Below are positions 16,595 through 24,904 of a stretch of 64,000 bases of DNA, piece by piece; position 1 is the first letter of the stretch, and every line of letters starts with the position of its first letter. The position numbers and the translations under genes are program-made. The notes below the pieces were generated by a model. That model made no database searches. It was not told the origin of the DNA and saw nothing but the letters and a program-made list of their open reading frames with translations. Where the stretch lies: assembly GCA_002337045.1 (NCBI GenBank), contig DDFF01000001.1:1-64000 (forward strand), given 5' to 3'. The stretch is from Bacteroidetes bacterium UBA1935. GTDB lineage: Bacteria > Bacteroidota > Bacteroidia > Chitinophagales > Chitinophagaceae.

Positions 16595-16927
16595 GATTAA
16601 TATTTTAGTAATACAATATTAAATCAATAGCTCTACTATTACACATTCTTTTGACGATACTTTGAGATTTGCGGAATAACTACCTTACGTACGCGAGATA
16701 CAAAAAACACCTCTGATACAACTACAGAAGAATTCGATTAAACATTATTCAACATCCCCCCACTGTAGAATAACTACTACACCACCCTACACGGGTATTC
16801 CCGCGAAAGTATTTACTGTACTGCAATAGCACGGAAACTAAATAAGTTGGTTATGTTATCTATTCCACCAAACACTATGATTGCATAAAAACTATCCCTA
16901 ATTTGTTTGTAATTAAAACCAAACTAT
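16595..16927. other. Intergenic region without a recognisable gene
   Basis: These 333 bp separate the divergent NACHT and aquaporin genes. The part next to the NACHT start is AT-rich. I see no RNA gene, repeat or consensus TAnnTTTG box. The aquaporin promoter probably lies within the last 50 bp, near CCTAATTTGTTTG. Confidence 0.6.
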
Positions 16928-17635
16928 ATGGAGACAACCAATTTTTCTAAGATTGTGACAGAATGTATCGGTACGATGGTACTGGTGCTGATGGGCTGTG
17001 GCAGTGCTGTTATTGCAGGTGCAGATGGTGTGATGGGTGTAGGCCTGTTGGGTATATCATTTGCATTCGGCTTGTCTGTTGTGGCTATGGCATATGCCAT
17101 CGGGCATATATCGGGCTGTCACATCAACCCTGCTATTTCTATTGCTATGGTAGTAGCAGGCAGAATGAAAACATCTGAAGCACTGATGTATATCGGCGCA
17201 CAGGTTGTTGGTGCACTGTTGGGTGCGGGCTTGTTATACATGATTGCATCGGGCAAGGCAGGTTATGATGTTGCAGTAAACGGATTGGGACAAAACGGTT
17301 TTGCGGAATATTCTCCCGGCAAGTATAGCATGATGTCGGGCTTTATTGCAGAGGTGGTCTTTACATTTATCTTCCTGATGGTGATACTGGGTTCTACATC
17401 TACCAAAAACATACACGGAGGCTTTGCAGGTTTGTCTATCGGCCTCAGCCTGGTACTGATTCATATTGTGGGCATACCCGTAACAGGGGTATCTGTAAAC
17501 CCTGCCAGAAGTATAGGCCCTGCGCTGATAGTTGGTGGTGCAGCCATCAGCCAGCTATGGTTGTTTATACTGGCACCGATACTGGGTGGTGTATTGAGTG
17601 CCGCTGTATGGCGTTATATGCTTGAAAAGAAATAA
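16928..17635 (+). CDS. aqpZ: Aquaporin Z-type water channel
   Basis: The 235-residue protein has six membrane helices and the two NPA half-helices of the MIP family: SGCHINPAIS (NPA 67-69) and GVSVNPARSIGPA in the second half. His and Arg next to the second NPA fit the narrow selectivity filter of water-specific channels. It carries water across the inner membrane. It is a single gene, ended by the strong hairpin at 17655-17695. Confidence 0.95.
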   Translation: METTNFSKIVTECIGTMVLVLMGCGSAVIAGADGVMGVGLLGISFAFGLSVVAMAYAIGHISGCHINPAISIAMVVAGRMKTSEALMYIGAQVVGALLGAGLLYMIASGKAGYDVAVNGLGQNGFAEYSPGKYSMMSGFIAEVVFTFIFLMVILGSTSTKNIHGGFAGLSIGLSLVLIHIVGIPVTGVSVNPARSIGPALIVGGAAISQLWLFILAPILGGVLSAAVWRYMLEKK

Positions 17636-17654
17636 TCAGTTTACTATAAATAAG

Positions 17655-17695
17655 AAGCGCATCCATATAGGGACTACCTTATATAGATGCGCTTT
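17655..17695. terminator. Bidirectional terminator between aqpZ and the SRPBCC gene
   Basis: Arms AAGCGCATC and GATGCGCTT, extended inward by ATATA/TATAT, form a long hairpin between the two convergent genes. A short T-rich stretch follows on the plus strand. Confidence 0.85.
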
Positions 17696-17711
17696 GTTTA
17701 TTGATACTGTA

Positions 17712-18131
17712 TTACTGCTCTGTGTATCGTTTGAAATTGTCCAGTATAGCCTGCCAGCCACCGCGTTGCATTTCTATCGGGTTCTGGGTTTCGGCATCAA
17801 ATACACTGTCTATTTTTGTAGTATCGCCATCTGCAGTAAAGTCTATTGTTACCTTACGGCCATCGCCCATGGTATAGGCTATGTGTTTGTGTGGCTCTAC
17901 AGCATCATACACACCTGCAAAGTCGAAACCGAAGCTACCGTCTTTAGCCTCCATACGCGAAAGGAACGAACCACCAACACGCAGGTCGTTTTCTGCACGT
18001 GTAGTGTGCCAGTCTGCCGATGCAGTATTCCATTGCATGATGTCTGCGGGTGTAGTCCATTTGTCCCATACTTTTGCTACAGGTGCGTTTACCATTGCGC
18101 TGATGGCAACTTTAGTGAATTGATTTTCCAT
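17712..18131 (-). CDS. SRPBCC (AHSA1-type) protein, module 2 second gene
   Basis: The start was placed at MENQFTKVAISAMVNAPVAKVW (139 residues). The longer open frame overlaps the preceding SRPBCC gene. The protein shows the AHSA1 pattern AKVWDKWTTPADIMQWNTAS, a central LRVGGSFLSRM strand, DFAGVYDAVEPHKHIAYTMGDGRKVTIDF and a C-terminal helix GWQAILDNFKRY. The ligand is unknown. It is the third gene of the operon arsR, SRPBCC, SRPBCC, 16 bp after its neighbour. Confidence 0.88.
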   Translation of the reverse strand: MENQFTKVAISAMVNAPVAKVWDKWTTPADIMQWNTASADWHTTRAENDLRVGGSFLSRMEAKDGSFGFDFAGVYDAVEPHKHIAYTMGDGRKVTIDFTADGDTTKIDSVFDAETQNPIEMQRGGWQAILDNFKRYTEQ

Positions 18132-18147
18132 ATAATGATTGTTGTTT

Positions 18148-18648
18148 TTATTTTTTTGAAGCAAATATCTGGTCGAGGTTTTCCATAGCCATAGACAAGC
18201 CTTCTTTGAAGCCCATTTTGATGGTAGCCTCCAGTTGAGAAAGATCGCCATATTGTATCACGAATTCTACCACACTGTGTTCACCTGCAGCTTTGAAGCT
18301 TGCATTCCAGGTAGATTGTGGCATGTTTGTTTCCACCACACCTTCTGCATTTGTAAACGCATCTACAGCCACAAAGCTTTGCTGCGGTGTTATCTGTTTG
18401 TATTGTGCTATTGCCCAATGCTCCTCGCCATTAGGGCCTACCATAGCATAGAGCCAGTGCCCACCTTCGCGAAAGTCCATCGTCTTGGTACGTGCCTTCC
18501 ACGGTTTGGGTGCCCACCATTGGTCCAGTATCTCGCTCTTGGTATAGGCATCCCACACAAGCGGCAGCTCAGCTGCAAATTCTCTTTTTACGGTGATGGT
18601 GTTATTGCTTTTATCAACAACAAAATCCATCATTAAATTCATGCTCAT
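18148..18648 (-). CDS. SRPBCC (AHSA1-type) protein, module 2 first gene
   Basis: The 166-residue protein has the AHSA1 signature LVWDAYTKSEILDQWWAPKPW at about residues 29-49, MDFREGGHWLYAMVGPNGEEHW, and a helix at the C-terminus (GLSMAMENLDQIF). It resembles the second domain of the 2682-3650 fusion more than the first. Its ATG overlaps the ArsR stop codon (ATGA), so translation is coupled. Confidence 0.9.
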   Translation of the reverse strand: MSMNLMMDFVVDKSNNTITVKREFAAELPLVWDAYTKSEILDQWWAPKPWKARTKTMDFREGGHWLYAMVGPNGEEHWAIAQYKQITPQQSFVAVDAFTNAEGVVETNMPQSTWNASFKAAGEHSVVEFVIQYGDLSQLEATIKMGFKEGLSMAMENLDQIFASKK

Positions 18649-18965
18649 TTCTTTTTATGTTTTAAGGTTGATAATACTTCGTCGAGCTGGTTGTAGCGGT
18701 CTTCCCACAACTTGCGGAACTGCTCCAGCCATTTATCTATTTCTTTCATTTTCTTTATTTCCAGTTGATAATATATTTCTCTGCCCTTTTGTGTCTGCTC
18801 TACCACCTCGCACTCTACCAGTATCTGCAGGTGTTTAGACACCGCCTGCCGCGTCATGCTGAAGTGTGCTGCCAATGCATTGGGTGTCATTGCTTGCAGG
18901 GCTATCAGTGCTATGATGGCTCTGCGTGTGGGGTCTGCTATTGCCTGAAAAATATCTCTTCTCAT
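18645..18965 (-). CDS. ArsR-family winged-helix repressor (module 2)
   Basis: The 106-residue protein is a paralogue of the 3667-3990 product, with the same start MRRDIFQAIADPTRRAII. The helix-turn-helix is ALAAHFSMTRQAVSKHLQIL, followed by the wing with QKGREIYYQL. No classical metal-site cysteines are seen. Differences in the recognition helix (MTRQAVSKHLQ versus VSRTAIYKHIK) agree with the different operator sequence in front of this gene. It probably represses its own three-gene operon. Confidence 0.92.
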   Translation of the reverse strand: MRRDIFQAIADPTRRAIIALIALQAMTPNALAAHFSMTRQAVSKHLQILVECEVVEQTQKGREIYYQLEIKKMKEIDKWLEQFRKLWEDRYNQLDEVLSTLKHKKK

Positions 18966-18998
18966 TTTGCTTGATAATTGTGGTTACAATATCATTCC

Positions 18999-19045
18999 GC
19001 AACCGTTTGTTTGCAAATATATGTGCAACCGTTCATTTGCGCAAA
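18999..19045 (-). promoter_or_regulatory. Promoter embedded in a direct-repeat operator (module 2)
   Basis: On the minus strand TTTG (19042-19045), 20 bp and TATATTTG (19014-19021) form a full promoter. Two copies of an element follow the same rule as in module 1. One begins at the -33 TTTG (TTTGCGCAAATGAACGGTTG) and one at the -7 TTTG (TTTGCAAACAAACGGTTGC). The repeated core ends in AACGGTTGC here, against AAAGGTTAC in module 1. Confidence 0.8.
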
Positions 19046-19072
19046 TAATTTGGAAATATTATTTTCATAAAA

Positions 19073-19214
19073 TTTCCCTCCTGTTTTTAGGAGGGGATAT
19101 TGGCAGAGAAGTGCGCAGCATTTCGTTGCCAATCGGGGTGGTAGGCTCTGCGCGAGTGTTAACCTCCTCCCCCCTCGTTTCACTCGGGTACTCCTCCTAA
19201 AAACAGGAGGAGAG
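19073..19214. repeat. Palindromic intergenic element with inverted arms (element B)
   Basis: The left arm (about 19073-19097) contains CCTCCTGTTTTTAGGAGG and the right arm (about 19190-19214) contains CTCCTCCTAAAAACAGGAGG. The arms are inverted copies and each is also a self-hairpin. About 90 bp lie between, with no gene. The element resembles a non-autonomous MITE-like or REP-type element. Confidence 0.75.
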
Positions 19215-19281
19215 CTTTATACCCGTTGCTTCTTTCAGAACAAGCAGTTAGAAATTAAACCTTCACCCACATCACTTGTCT

Positions 19282-19289
19282 TATTTTTG
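19282..19289 (+). promoter_or_regulatory. Putative -7 element for the TonB-dependent receptor
   Basis: TATTTTTG matches TAnnTTTG and lies 38 bp before the ATG at 19328. No clear -33 TTTG is seen. Confidence 0.4.
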
Positions 19290-19327
19290 GCAAAGTTTTT
19301 GGTTAATAAGGCTTACACATCGTTTGC

Positions 19328-21700
19328 ATGCACAGAAGTTTATACATACTCATACTATTCATAATACTGGCACCTGTACTATCCGCAGCACAAACAAATG
19401 TGCTGATGCAAAACGTACGCGGTCAGGTGCTGGATGCAGAGTCGAAGAAACCGATAGAGGGGGTGGTGATATTGCTGCTGGCAGATAAGCAGAAAAACGC
19501 CATGACCGATAGCAATGGCTACTATGTATTGCAGGCCGTACCCGTTGGCAGGCAGTCTTTCAAGTTTGTGATGACGGGGTATGAAACACGCACGGCAAGC
19601 GAAGTGCTGGTAACATCGGGCAAGGAACTGGAACTGAACATCTCCCTGACAGAAAACTATACCAACCTGAAGGAAGTAAGCGTAAGCGCCAACAAAGACC
19701 GCAGCAAGGCACAGAACGAATTTGCTACCGTAAGCGCACGTTCTTTTTCGGTAGAGGAAACCAAACGCTTTGCCGCATCGGTATCAGACCCTGCACGTAT
19801 GGCGCAGAACTTTATGGGTGTGTCTAACAACGACGATATGGAGAATGGGATTGTGGTGCGTGGCAATTCTCCCAAAGGTGTATTGTGGCGACTGGAAGGT
19901 ATTGAAGTACCCAACCCCAACCACTTTGCCAGCCTCAGTACATCGGGCGGTGCGGTGAGCATGCTCAGTGCCAGTACACTTGGTACGTCCGACTTCTATA
20001 CAGGTGCTTTCCCCGCAGAGATAGGCAATGCCCTTTCGGGTGCTTTCGATTTACAGTTTCGCAATGGTAATACAGAGCGTGCAGAACATAGTTTTCAACT
20101 AGGTACACTGGGTGTAGAGGCTGCAACGGAAGGTCCGTTTAAGAAAGGCGGCAAGGCATCTTACCTTATCAACTATCGCTACTCTACCCTTACACTGCTC
20201 AAAGATTATTTCGACCTCGGTGGTGTGTTGCCTGCTTATCAGGATGGTTCTTTCAAACTCAATTTCCCTACAAAGAAAGCAGGTACGTTTTCGGCATTCG
20301 GGTTGTGGGGCTACAACGTGGCTACCAAAGACCCAGCACAAGACAGTACCGAGTGGACGGATGATAATCCCAACTTCAAACTAAGGGGCTATGGTATGCT
20401 GGCTGTGGGTGGTGTTGCGCATCAATACTTCATCAACAAACATGCGTATTTCAAAACCATTGTATCTGCTTCTTACGACGATGCCAAGACCGATGTGGAC
20501 ACGCTGAACCCATCTGCCAACTATATAGAGATACCTACACAAAAATCCATCGCAAGCAATACAGCCCTGCGTGCAACGGTGATGTATAACAACAAGCTGA
20601 ACAGCCGCAACACCTTCCGCACGGGTATTATAGCACAGATGCTGTCTTTTGATATAGACGACAACCTCTTTGACCAGGGCGCGAAAGTATGGAAGACACT
20701 GATAAAAAGCAGTGGCAGCACACAATACTATCAGGCGTATGCACAATGGAAAACAAGGGTGAGCCAACACCTGACAACCACGGGTGGCGTACATGCATCT
20801 TACTACGCGCTCAATAACAGATATAGCATAGAGCCCCGTGCATCGCTCAGTTATAACGCGGGCAAGAACACCATAACACTGGCGGCAGGTATGCACAGCA
20901 AGCCCGACCATATATCTACCTACCTGTATAGCAATGCCACACAAGGCAGCACCATCACCTACCCCAACAAGAGCCTCGACCTGCTGCGTGCCACACACAT
21001 GGTACTGGGCTACGACAGACCGTTACCTTTCAAGATGCGCTTTAAAACAGAGGTGTATTACCAATACCTGTACAACATACCGGTGGAAACAGACAGTGCG
21101 AGCAGCTTCTCCATTATCAATGCAGAGAACACCTATTCGCTCCTCGATACCAAGCCGCTGGTAAGCACAGGCACAGGGCGCAACTATGGTATAGATATGA
21201 GCATAGAACGCCCGCTGAACAATGGCTACTACCTGCTGGCTACGGGTTCGCTCTTCCGCTCGCTATACACCACCTATGCGGGGCAGGAATACAATACGCT
21301 CTTCAATCGCGGGTATCAGGCAAATGTATTGGGTGGCAAAGAATTCAGGCTGAATAAAAGCGGCAAGACGACACTGGGTGTAAACGGTAAATTCCTCTAC
21401 AGCGGCGGACTGCGCGAGAGTGTGATAGACGTGGCAAGCTCTGTAGCACAACGCAAAACGGTGTATTACGCGGGGCAGATATATACATCGCAAAGCAAAC
21501 CCTATCAGCGGATAGATGGCAGCATTTATCTGAAGTTCAACCGCAGGCGTGCTACCCACAGCATCCAGTTTGACGCACAAAACATCTTCGACCGAAAGAA
21601 CTATTTCTACTCCTTCTTCGACAAACGCAGCGGCATCGTAAAGACCGTGTACCAAACAGGCTTTATACCAAACTTAGCATATAGGGTTGAGTTTCATTAG
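19328..21700 (+). CDS. TonB-dependent receptor with carboxypeptidase-like N-terminal domain
   Basis: The 790-residue outer-membrane protein has a signal peptide (residues 1-21). A CarboxypepD_reg-like domain follows (about 28-110: VRGQVLDAESKKPIEGVVI, SNGYYVLQAVPVG), then a plug domain (about 130-240: GIVVRGNSPKGVLWRLEGIEVPNPNHF) and a 22-strand-type barrel ending in a terminal aromatic-rich strand (LAYRVEF). It should import a TonB-dependent substrate across the outer membrane. No SusD-like partner is adjacent and the protein is shorter than SusC proteins, so the substrate is open (a siderophore, peptide or other ligand). Confidence 0.93.
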   Translation: MHRSLYILILFIILAPVLSAAQTNVLMQNVRGQVLDAESKKPIEGVVILLLADKQKNAMTDSNGYYVLQAVPVGRQSFKFVMTGYETRTASEVLVTSGKELELNISLTENYTNLKEVSVSANKDRSKAQNEFATVSARSFSVEETKRFAASVSDPARMAQNFMGVSNNDDMENGIVVRGNSPKGVLWRLEGIEVPNPNHFASLSTSGGAVSMLSASTLGTSDFYTGAFPAEIGNALSGAFDLQFRNGNTERAEHSFQLGTLGVEAATEGPFKKGGKASYLINYRYSTLTLLKDYFDLGGVLPAYQDGSFKLNFPTKKAGTFSAFGLWGYNVATKDPAQDSTEWTDDNPNFKLRGYGMLAVGGVAHQYFINKHAYFKTIVSASYDDAKTDVDTLNPSANYIEIPTQKSIASNTALRATVMYNNKLNSRNTFRTGIIAQMLSFDIDDNLFDQGAKVWKTLIKSSGSTQYYQAYAQWKTRVSQHLTTTGGVHASYYALNNRYSIEPRASLSYNAGKNTITLAAGMHSKPDHISTYLYSNATQGSTITYPNKSLDLLRATHMVLGYDRPLPFKMRFKTEVYYQYLYNIPVETDSASSFSIINAENTYSLLDTKPLVSTGTGRNYGIDMSIERPLNNGYYLLATGSLFRSLYTTYAGQEYNTLFNRGYQANVLGGKEFRLNKSGKTTLGVNGKFLYSGGLRESVIDVASSVAQRKTVYYAGQIYTSQSKPYQRIDGSIYLKFNRRRATHSIQFDAQNIFDRKNYFYSFFDKRSGIVKTVYQTGFIPNLAYRVEFH

Positions 21701-21800
21701 GGCGTAATGGTTTGAATACAATCCGAAATAAGCCTTCTGATTGTTGAAATTTCTATAAAAAAATGACTTATGGTCAATTTGATATGTTGAGGTGTATTTT

Positions 21801-22553
21801 TCAATCATTAGATATCCCAAGTTGTGATTGCAACTCTTCAATAAGTTCTTGTTTCACAGTATCCCTTTCCAACTCAGCTTGTCTCAATTCACGATCTAAT
21901 AATGCCTTACTGTTAGAAATATTGATTTGGGCTATTTCTTCTTTTACTTGCTTTTCGATGTAGTGTTCATAGTCATTAATACCATTAAAAGAATATTTCT
22001 GAGATTCAAAGCTTGCTTTATTATTAAAATGGTTAAAAATTTCATCGTCGAAAATTCCAATTACAGAAAACAACAGGAATAAAATCGGCCAAAAAGATTT
22101 TACTTTACTGAGAGTATTATTTGACACTAGTGACTTATTATTATTGATATGTCCAAACTCTTCATTGAACATTACACGACAATTAAACAGTTGATCATAA
22201 AATAGTAAACTATCTCTAAGATCATCCACGAATGATTCAAAACTTCTTTTAAACGATTCGTAATTAGAAATTGCACCAATAATAGCTAATGAAAACCCTA
22301 CTATAAAGGAACCTTCTCTTTCAGAATAGTCTGTTAGAACTACATCATACCCACTTTTATTTGAGAAATTTTCACTAATCTTTTTTTGAATAAAATAGTA
22401 TATAACCTGTCCATCATCTATAGTCTCACTTTCATCGTATTTCAGTCTTTCTCTGACTCTTCGCTTTACATTTTTTTTCAAGGAATCGTAAGACTCGTAC
22501 TTTAATGTTTCATCAAACTTCAGTTCAAAATGGATTTTTGTTATTTGCTTCAT
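21801..22553 (-). CDS. Unknown protein with one membrane segment and C-terminal coiled coil
   Basis: I do not recognise this 250-residue AT-rich gene. The N-terminal part (1-75) is charged and helical/beta mixed. A segment SEREGSFIVGFSLAIIGAISNYESFKRSF would fit a buried or amphipathic core. A clear membrane helix is SFWPILFLLFSVIGIF (about 153-168). Residues 198-243 form a highly charged coiled coil. The layout of soluble domain, one TM and coiled coil is common in membrane-associated conflict-system proteins, but that is analogy only. It is a single gene with its own promoter at 22584-22614. Confidence 0.7.
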   Translation of the reverse strand: MKQITKIHFELKFDETLKYESYDSLKKNVKRRVRERLKYDESETIDDGQVIYYFIQKKISENFSNKSGYDVVLTDYSEREGSFIVGFSLAIIGAISNYESFKRSFESFVDDLRDSLLFYDQLFNCRVMFNEEFGHINNNKSLVSNNTLSKVKSFWPILFLLFSVIGIFDDEIFNHFNNKASFESQKYSFNGINDYEHYIEKQVKEEIAQINISNSKALLDRELRQAELERDTVKQELIEELQSQLGISND

Positions 22554-22583
22554 GTTGATTGGTATTAATAGTTATGTGTAAGC

Positions 22584-22614
22584 CAAACATAATATATATC
22601 AGCTATACAAACAA
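22584..22614 (-). promoter_or_regulatory. Promoter for the 21801-22553 gene
   Basis: On the minus strand TTG (22612-22614), 20 bp and TATGTTTG (22584-22591) match the Bacteroidota core promoter, about 30 bp upstream of the ATG. Confidence 0.65.
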
Positions 22615-22659
22615 TAGTAAGATATTTTTACTCTTACACAATCTACTAAAACCCACTAT

Positions 22660-22793
22660 ACACAATTCCCCTTTTGAAAGGGGATGTCGCTACGGAGCGC
22701 AGCGTAGTGGTGACAGGGGTATGTTCTACACGCACAGGTCTTGCTCACTACGAGTTGACACACCCCTAACCCCTCTCTGAGAGGGGAAGTGTT
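22660..22793. repeat. Palindromic intergenic element with inverted arms (element C)
   Basis: The left arm has TTCCCCTTTTGAAAGGGGA and the right arm has CCCCTCTCTGAGAGGGGAA preceded by CACCCCTAA. The arms are inverted around about 80 bp, which holds a smaller hairpin (CTACGGAGCGCAGCGTAG). The CCCCTAACCCCT motif is shared with element A at 5629-5735, so these belong to one dispersed family. Confidence 0.7.
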
Positions 22794-22798
22794 ATAAT

Positions 22799-23045
22799 GC
22801 CTGTTCACCTGTTCGGATTTCGAACACCTGAACACCCGAACAATTTGCTACTCTCACTCACGTCATTGCGAGGCATGAAGCAATCCAGTCACAACACCCT
22901 GTTCACTGTTCGGATTGTGAACACCTGAACACCCGAACAATTTGCTACTCTCACTCACGTCATTGCGAGGCACGAAGCAACCTCGCGACAACACGTGCCT
23001 GTTCACTGTTCGGATTGTGAACACCTGAACACCCGAACAATTTGG
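22799..23045 (+). repeat. GAAC-rich palindromic array, three tandem units
   Basis: Three units start at about 22799, 22898 and 22995, with a period near 98 bp. Each begins with CTGTTCAC(C)TGTTCGGAT, then a GAACACCTGAACACCCGAAC tract, that is, an 8-bp iteration of GAACACCY with an inverted counterpart. The first two units continue with ACGTCATTGCGAGGCA(C/T)GAAGCAA. The third is truncated after GAACAATTTG. Each unit can fold into a 12-bp hairpin. It ends 60 bp before the TPR gene. Confidence 0.85.
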
Positions 23046-23104
23046 CTAAAAAACCAGTGTTTTCCACAATTGTTTGAGAAAAATCGTATCTGTATTTTTC
23101 GAAC

Positions 23105-24679
23105 ATGAAACGTATCCCCTTACTCTCGCTATGTACGTTCTTGTGCTTTACATGTGACGCACAGAATACTATAAATGTCAACTGGAAGGACAGTGTAAAT
23201 AAAGTAATTGCTAAATCTAATAAGTCTGACAGCAATAGCAATGGAATATTTATTGCTCCAATTATGGTACAGCAACAGTCAAATGATAAATGCTGTGGCA
23301 TAAAAAGGCCTGTAAACTTACCAAGCAATGGGAAAGCGAGTAATAGCTATGAGATTAACCTAACCTTTGAATGGATAAAACAATATGGGCTGGAGATTAA
23401 AGCAGAGATGGATGCAAAAGCTAAAGAGTTTGAAGAGAACGTAAATGATAAAAAAGAGATACTAGATGTTTACGACAAGTACTTGGACATGAGAGAGAAT
23501 CTTATTGATAGGTGGTTAGAAATATTAGGTATAATCATATCAGTATTTGGTATTGCTATTCCATTAGCAGGATATTTTTTAAAGACAAGACTAGTTGGTG
23601 ATATTCACAAGCAAAAGAAGGAATTAGAACATGAATTTGAAAGAGTGAAAAAAGAAATGAATGCCAAAATGGATCAAAAAATAAGTGAAGCAGAATTATG
23701 TATGGTTAAACTAAAAGAATATGAAAAAGAAAGTCAAACATATCGCGACGGCACAAAGGGACATTATGAAGAGTCTTTAAATATGATTAAAACATATAGC
23801 CAGAAAGATAGTCAAAATGATGACCCTATAACACTTAATAAAGTGATAATGGATGCCCAAACTATTGCAACAAAAAAGGATGCAACAATACTTGAAAAAT
23901 ATGATGCTCGTTTACAGCAATATTACTTATCAAACAAATATGAACAAGCAATTGACTTGTCAGATACAATTCTTGATTTGTTTAGTGATACATTAAGTAA
24001 CGACGACAAACATGATATTTATTTCATACGAGGACGCTGCTATCACAAACTTAGTATACATGATATAACAATGTGTGAAAATGCTATTAAAAACTATACA
24101 ATTGCGATCGAATTTAATCCTTACAGCCATTTATCATATAACAACAGGGGTAACGTACACGTTATAAATGGTGATTTCAAATTAGCAATTGAAGATTACA
24201 ATATGGGAATTAAACTTGCTCCTGACAATCATAATCTTTACGCAAATCGTGGAAATACATACAATGAAATAGGAGAATACGATTTAGCAATAGCCGATTA
24301 TTTAAAAGCGCTCTCTATTAGTCCGAACGACAGTAAATTATTAAACTCTATTGTTGAAGCATACATTTTTAAACATGATATTAAGTCAGCCGAATTATAC
24401 CTTAGCAAACATTCTGATACAACTAAAAATACAGACCCTTCATATATCATTACTTCAACAATATTAGATATTGTAAAAAATGAAGATTTTGTACTAACAG
24501 AAAGGATTAGGAAGAGTATTGATCTATTAAAAAACGATAAGGTTGGATGGTCATTTAGGGAATTACAACAATGGATTAAACATGATAATCACAACTTATC
24601 CGAAAAACAGATTTTAAACATTAATAATTATATTAATGCTATTAAAACCATGTATCCTAACATAATCGATGTAATATAA
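23105..24679 (+). CDS. Membrane-anchored coiled-coil TPR protein
   Basis: The 524-residue AT-rich gene encodes a protein with a signal-like N-terminus (residues 1-19). A membrane helix (about 138-159, LEILGIIISVFGIAIPLAGYF) follows, then a long charged coiled coil (about 165-212) and tetratricopeptide repeats (about 305-415, with AIKNYTIAIEFNPY, AIEDYNMGIKLAPDN and AIADYLKALSISPND). The TPR units would face the cytosol if the N-terminal segment is a cleaved signal. TPR proteins scaffold protein partners; none is evident here. Repeats of the GAAC-rich family lie on both sides. No operon partner shares its strand. Confidence 0.85.
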   Translation: MKRIPLLSLCTFLCFTCDAQNTINVNWKDSVNKVIAKSNKSDSNSNGIFIAPIMVQQQSNDKCCGIKRPVNLPSNGKASNSYEINLTFEWIKQYGLEIKAEMDAKAKEFEENVNDKKEILDVYDKYLDMRENLIDRWLEILGIIISVFGIAIPLAGYFLKTRLVGDIHKQKKELEHEFERVKKEMNAKMDQKISEAELCMVKLKEYEKESQTYRDGTKGHYEESLNMIKTYSQKDSQNDDPITLNKVIMDAQTIATKKDATILEKYDARLQQYYLSNKYEQAIDLSDTILDLFSDTLSNDDKHDIYFIRGRCYHKLSIHDITMCENAIKNYTIAIEFNPYSHLSYNNRGNVHVINGDFKLAIEDYNMGIKLAPDNHNLYANRGNTYNEIGEYDLAIADYLKALSISPNDSKLLNSIVEAYIFKHDIKSAELYLSKHSDTTKNTDPSYIITSTILDIVKNEDFVLTERIRKSIDLLKNDKVGWSFRELQQWIKHDNHNLSEKQILNINNYINAIKTMYPNIIDVI

Positions 24680-24759
24680 TTATGAATATTAAAAACTTGA
24701 CTACTTACAGATTATGGCTGCTTACCTCATGTCACATAATGACGTGAGTGCTAAAATGT

Positions 24760-24903
24760 TTGGCAGATCATGTTATTACCAGATTGCTTCGTTCCTCGCC
24801 CCGAAGTATCGGGATGTAACACAATGACGCGCGAGTAATTGAAAATGTTCACTGTTCAGGTGTTCACAACTCGAACACCTGAACAGTGAACAGTCCGAAC
24901 AGT
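24760..24903 (-). repeat. GAAC-rich palindromic repeat, inverted copy downstream of the TPR gene
   Basis: This copy is in the opposite orientation to the array at 22799. It has AGATTGCTTCGTTCCTCG, a CAATGACG remnant and then CACTGTTCAGGTGTTC facing GAACACCTGAACAGTG, a perfect 16-bp inverted repeat around a short AACTC spacer. It runs to the stop codon of the small gene at 24905. Confidence 0.8.
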
Positions 24904-24904
24904 A

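Noticed and set aside
16595..16927. Possible small RNA or tRNA gene between NACHT and aquaporin
   Set aside because: No cloverleaf, terminator or conserved RNA motif could be seen.
22799..23045. Regularly spaced repeats considered as a CRISPR array
   Set aside because: The units are about 98 bp long, repeat throughout their length with no unique spacers, are internally palindromic and have no cas genes nearby.
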